64,000 nt of DNA from Portibacter lacus (GTDB lineage: Bacteria; Bacteroidota; Bacteroidia; Chitinophagales; Saprospiraceae): contig NZ_JAJNKA010000002.1 in assembly GCF_021533215.1 (NCBI RefSeq), forward strand, positions 62,001 to 126,000, in the 5' to 3' direction. Positions 62,641 through 64,000 of this stretch are shown here, one piece after another. The notes under the pieces were generated by a model that worked only from the letters and a program-made list of their open reading frames with translations, was not told the DNA's origin and did no database searches. How positions within the stretch are numbered: position 1 is the first letter of the stretch; each line of letters begins with the position of its first letter. The position numbers and the translations under genes are program-made.

Positions 62641-63081
62641 CTACCTCCACACATCTAGGATGCCACCCATCACCGCGAAACACAAGGCCCAAAAGCCGAT
62701 ATTGAGCAAAACATTTTTTAATTTTGTCTTATGAAACAAGGCTAATGCAATGATTACTGGCATCACCAATCCGAAAAACATCATAAATCCGTGAAATGCT
62801 CCATGCTTAAATGTTGCAAAGCTATTAATCACCACTTCACCGCCTTCTAAAACGTCTCGGTGCCCCATTGACATAAAAAAGAAAAGAAAAAAAGCGATAA
62901 CAAAAGAACACAAAAGTGCTCCTCCATAGATCAAAGCTTCATTCCTACCCTTCATATCTTCAGCTGTCATTCCGAATGACTCTAGCCATGTTTTTCCAAA
63001 TAAGGGACCGTAATAAAGCGCACCAATAATGTTAGGCACAATGGCAGCAACGAGTATTGCTAGGATATTAAATTCTGGCAT
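62641..63081 (-). CDS. DUF1761 membrane protein
   Basis: A 146-residue protein with four membrane helices, starting N-I-L-A-I-L-V-A-A-I-V-P-N-I-I-G-A-L-Y-Y-G-P-L-F-G-K-T-W, the conserved opening of DUF1761 (small Y-Y-x-x-L-F-G-x-x-W motif). Function is unknown. It appears to be monocistronic: a strong terminator follows, and 187 bases without recognisable signals precede it. Confidence 0.85.
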   Translation of the reverse strand: MPEFNILAILVAAIVPNIIGALYYGPLFGKTWLESFGMTAEDMKGRNEALIYGGALLCSFVIAFFLFFFMSMGHRDVLEGGEVVINSFATFKHGAFHGFMMFFGLVMPVIIALALFHKTKLKNVLLNIGFWALCFAVMGGILDVWR

Positions 63082-63268
63082 TTTAAATTTGTATTTAATA
63101 AGGATGAATTTTAGAATCTTAACTCACCCTCGGGTTAATAAATGATGACACAAGAATAGAAAGTGGTTAAGTATTTCGCAACAAAAAGGTAACAGTGGCC
63201 AGCCTTTGGGATGTATGGGAATTAATAAATGATGAAAAGTCACATCGTGGGATGAATGGACCGCAACT

Positions 63269-64000
63269 TTATTCTAGATCTGCTTTAGATATACTTCTAG
63301 AAATGGGAAGAGGAAGAGGGATATCTGTCAATTTTAACATTAAAGACCTTGCATTTCCTTCTACCGATTCGATATGATCTTTGTTGATGAGGTATGATTT
63401 ATGGCACCTCAATATTCGACCTCCAGACTCAAATAAGTCCTGAACACTTTTCAAGGTTACTCTCATTAACCTATGCTCAACTCCTAGATCGGTGTAGAAA
63501 TAAATTTCAGAATAGTTCCCGCTAGCCTTAGCATAAATAAATTGCGAAATCTTCAATTCTAAATCTTCCTCACTCTGATTCTCGCTTTTTACCAATATGC
63601 TCTTTTCTATCTCTTCCACATGAGACAATTCTATAGATTGAGCCAATGTAATATTTCGTTGCGCAGCGACTTTTTCAATGAAGTAAGTCATGAATATAAT
63701 CGGTAAGATTCCTACCGCGAATGCAAAATAGATGAACCGCCCTAAGCTATACTGTGGTGAAATACTTAGGCCTATGGTTGAATTGTAAATGTAGATTCCA
63801 GATCCAATTAAGAAAATAATAGAAGCAAAAAGCAACAGTTGCTTCCAGATCGTCCACTGTTCTTCATCAAAATACCTCCGAAAAATTCTAGGGAATATGA
63901 AATAATGCACACCCAGCACTAGAAATCCAATGACGCCAAACCCAAAGATGTAGGTTACATCATCTACTTGCTCCAATCCAAAAGGTCGAAACACCAATAA
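63269..64000 (-). CDS. LytTR-family membrane-bound regulator, partial
   Basis: The frame is open to the right edge; TTG at 63995-63997 and TTA at the very end are sense codons, so the true start lies outside. At least 243 residues are visible. The first about 125 include F-R-P-F-G-L and four hydrophobic helices. The C-terminal about 95 residues are a LytTR DNA-binding domain (F-I-Y-A-K-A-S-G-N-Y-S-E-I-Y, L-R-C-H-K-S-Y-L-I-N-K-D-H-I, and L-P-L-P-I-S-R-S). Membrane-tethered LytTR regulators are common in Bacteroidota. Confidence 0.88.
   Translation of the reverse strand, partial: LLVFRPFGLEQVDDVTYIFGFGVIGFLVLGVHYFIFPRIFRRYFDEEQWTIWKQLLLFASIIFLIGSGIYIYNSTIGLSISPQYSLGRFIYFAFAVGILPIIFMTYFIEKVAAQRNITLAQSIELSHVEEIEKSILVKSENQSEEDLELKISQFIYAKASGNYSEIYFYTDLGVEHRLMRVTLKSVQDLFESGGRILRCHKSYLINKDHIESVEGNARSLMLKLTDIPLPLPISRSISKADLE

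Noticed and set aside
63195-63377. A 60-residue plus-strand frame near the right edge
   Set aside because: Most of it is antisense to the LytTR domain, and the intergenic part has no supporting signal.

Overview
The window is from a Bacteroidota genome: AT-rich DNA, a SusC/SusD pair, several secreted proteins with a type IX secretion (T9SS) C-terminal sorting domain, a giant hybrid two-component regulator with a periplasmic propeller, promoters with the Bacteroidota -7 element TAnnTTTG, and almost no Shine-Dalgarno sequences. A marine or saprospirian-type lineage is plausible, but the sequence does not fix it. No rRNA, tRNA or CRISPR array was seen.

Region 1 (1-24051) is a carbohydrate-use region. 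A leftward operon encodes an AgaS-type sugar-phosphate deaminase/isomerase, a PfkB kinase, a class II (tagatose) bisphosphate aldolase and a GH36-type alpha-galactosidase cut by the window edge. A divergent DeoR-type regulator sits next to it, with a perfectly centred palindrome between them. Together they look like a galactosamine/N-acetylgalactosamine or tagatose-6-phosphate route. Next come a surface lipoprotein with PKD and CBM9-like domains, a large T9SS-exported DUF4874/DUF4832 protein, SusC, SusD, a lipoprotein DUF4874/DUF4832 paralogue and an EamA permease. A second leftward operon holds a LacC/FruK-type kinase, an FG-GAP/UnbV protein and a vanadium-haloperoxidase/PAP2-type protein. 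A rightward pair encodes an amidohydrolase and a third DUF4832-like protein. The three DUF4832-like proteins share a W-G/A-E motif and are the best candidates for uncharacterised glycan-active enzymes.

Region 2 (24052-34518) carries a lipoprotein gene broken by one stop codon in its signal peptide, a TM2 protein, and a nitrous-oxide-reduction cluster: two Rrf2 regulators, a 12-TM oxidase-like membrane protein, a lipoprotein cytochrome c, then clade-II-type nosZ, a membrane protein, nosL, nosD, nosF and nosY. No nitrite or nitric-oxide reductase is visible here.

Region 3 (34519-53455) has a secreted metzincin-like protein, a VIT-family metal transporter, a heavy-metal RND efflux operon in which the pump is fused to its outer-membrane channel, a DUF2202 lipoprotein, a small intergenic repeat family, a propeller lipoprotein, a giant surface protein with about 44 fifteen-residue repeats and an S74 chaperone tail, and a Tat-exported intradiol-dioxygenase-like protein.

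Region 4 (53456-64000) has the hybrid two-component regulator, then an unusual junction. A DUF4143-type ATPase gene lies between the intact mnmE gene and a second copy of the last 19 codons plus stop of mnmE. This resembles the target-site duplication left by islands that integrate at the 3' end of mnmE/trmE. A hypothetical ST7/TPR-like protein, a DUF1761 protein and a partial LytTR membrane regulator close the window.
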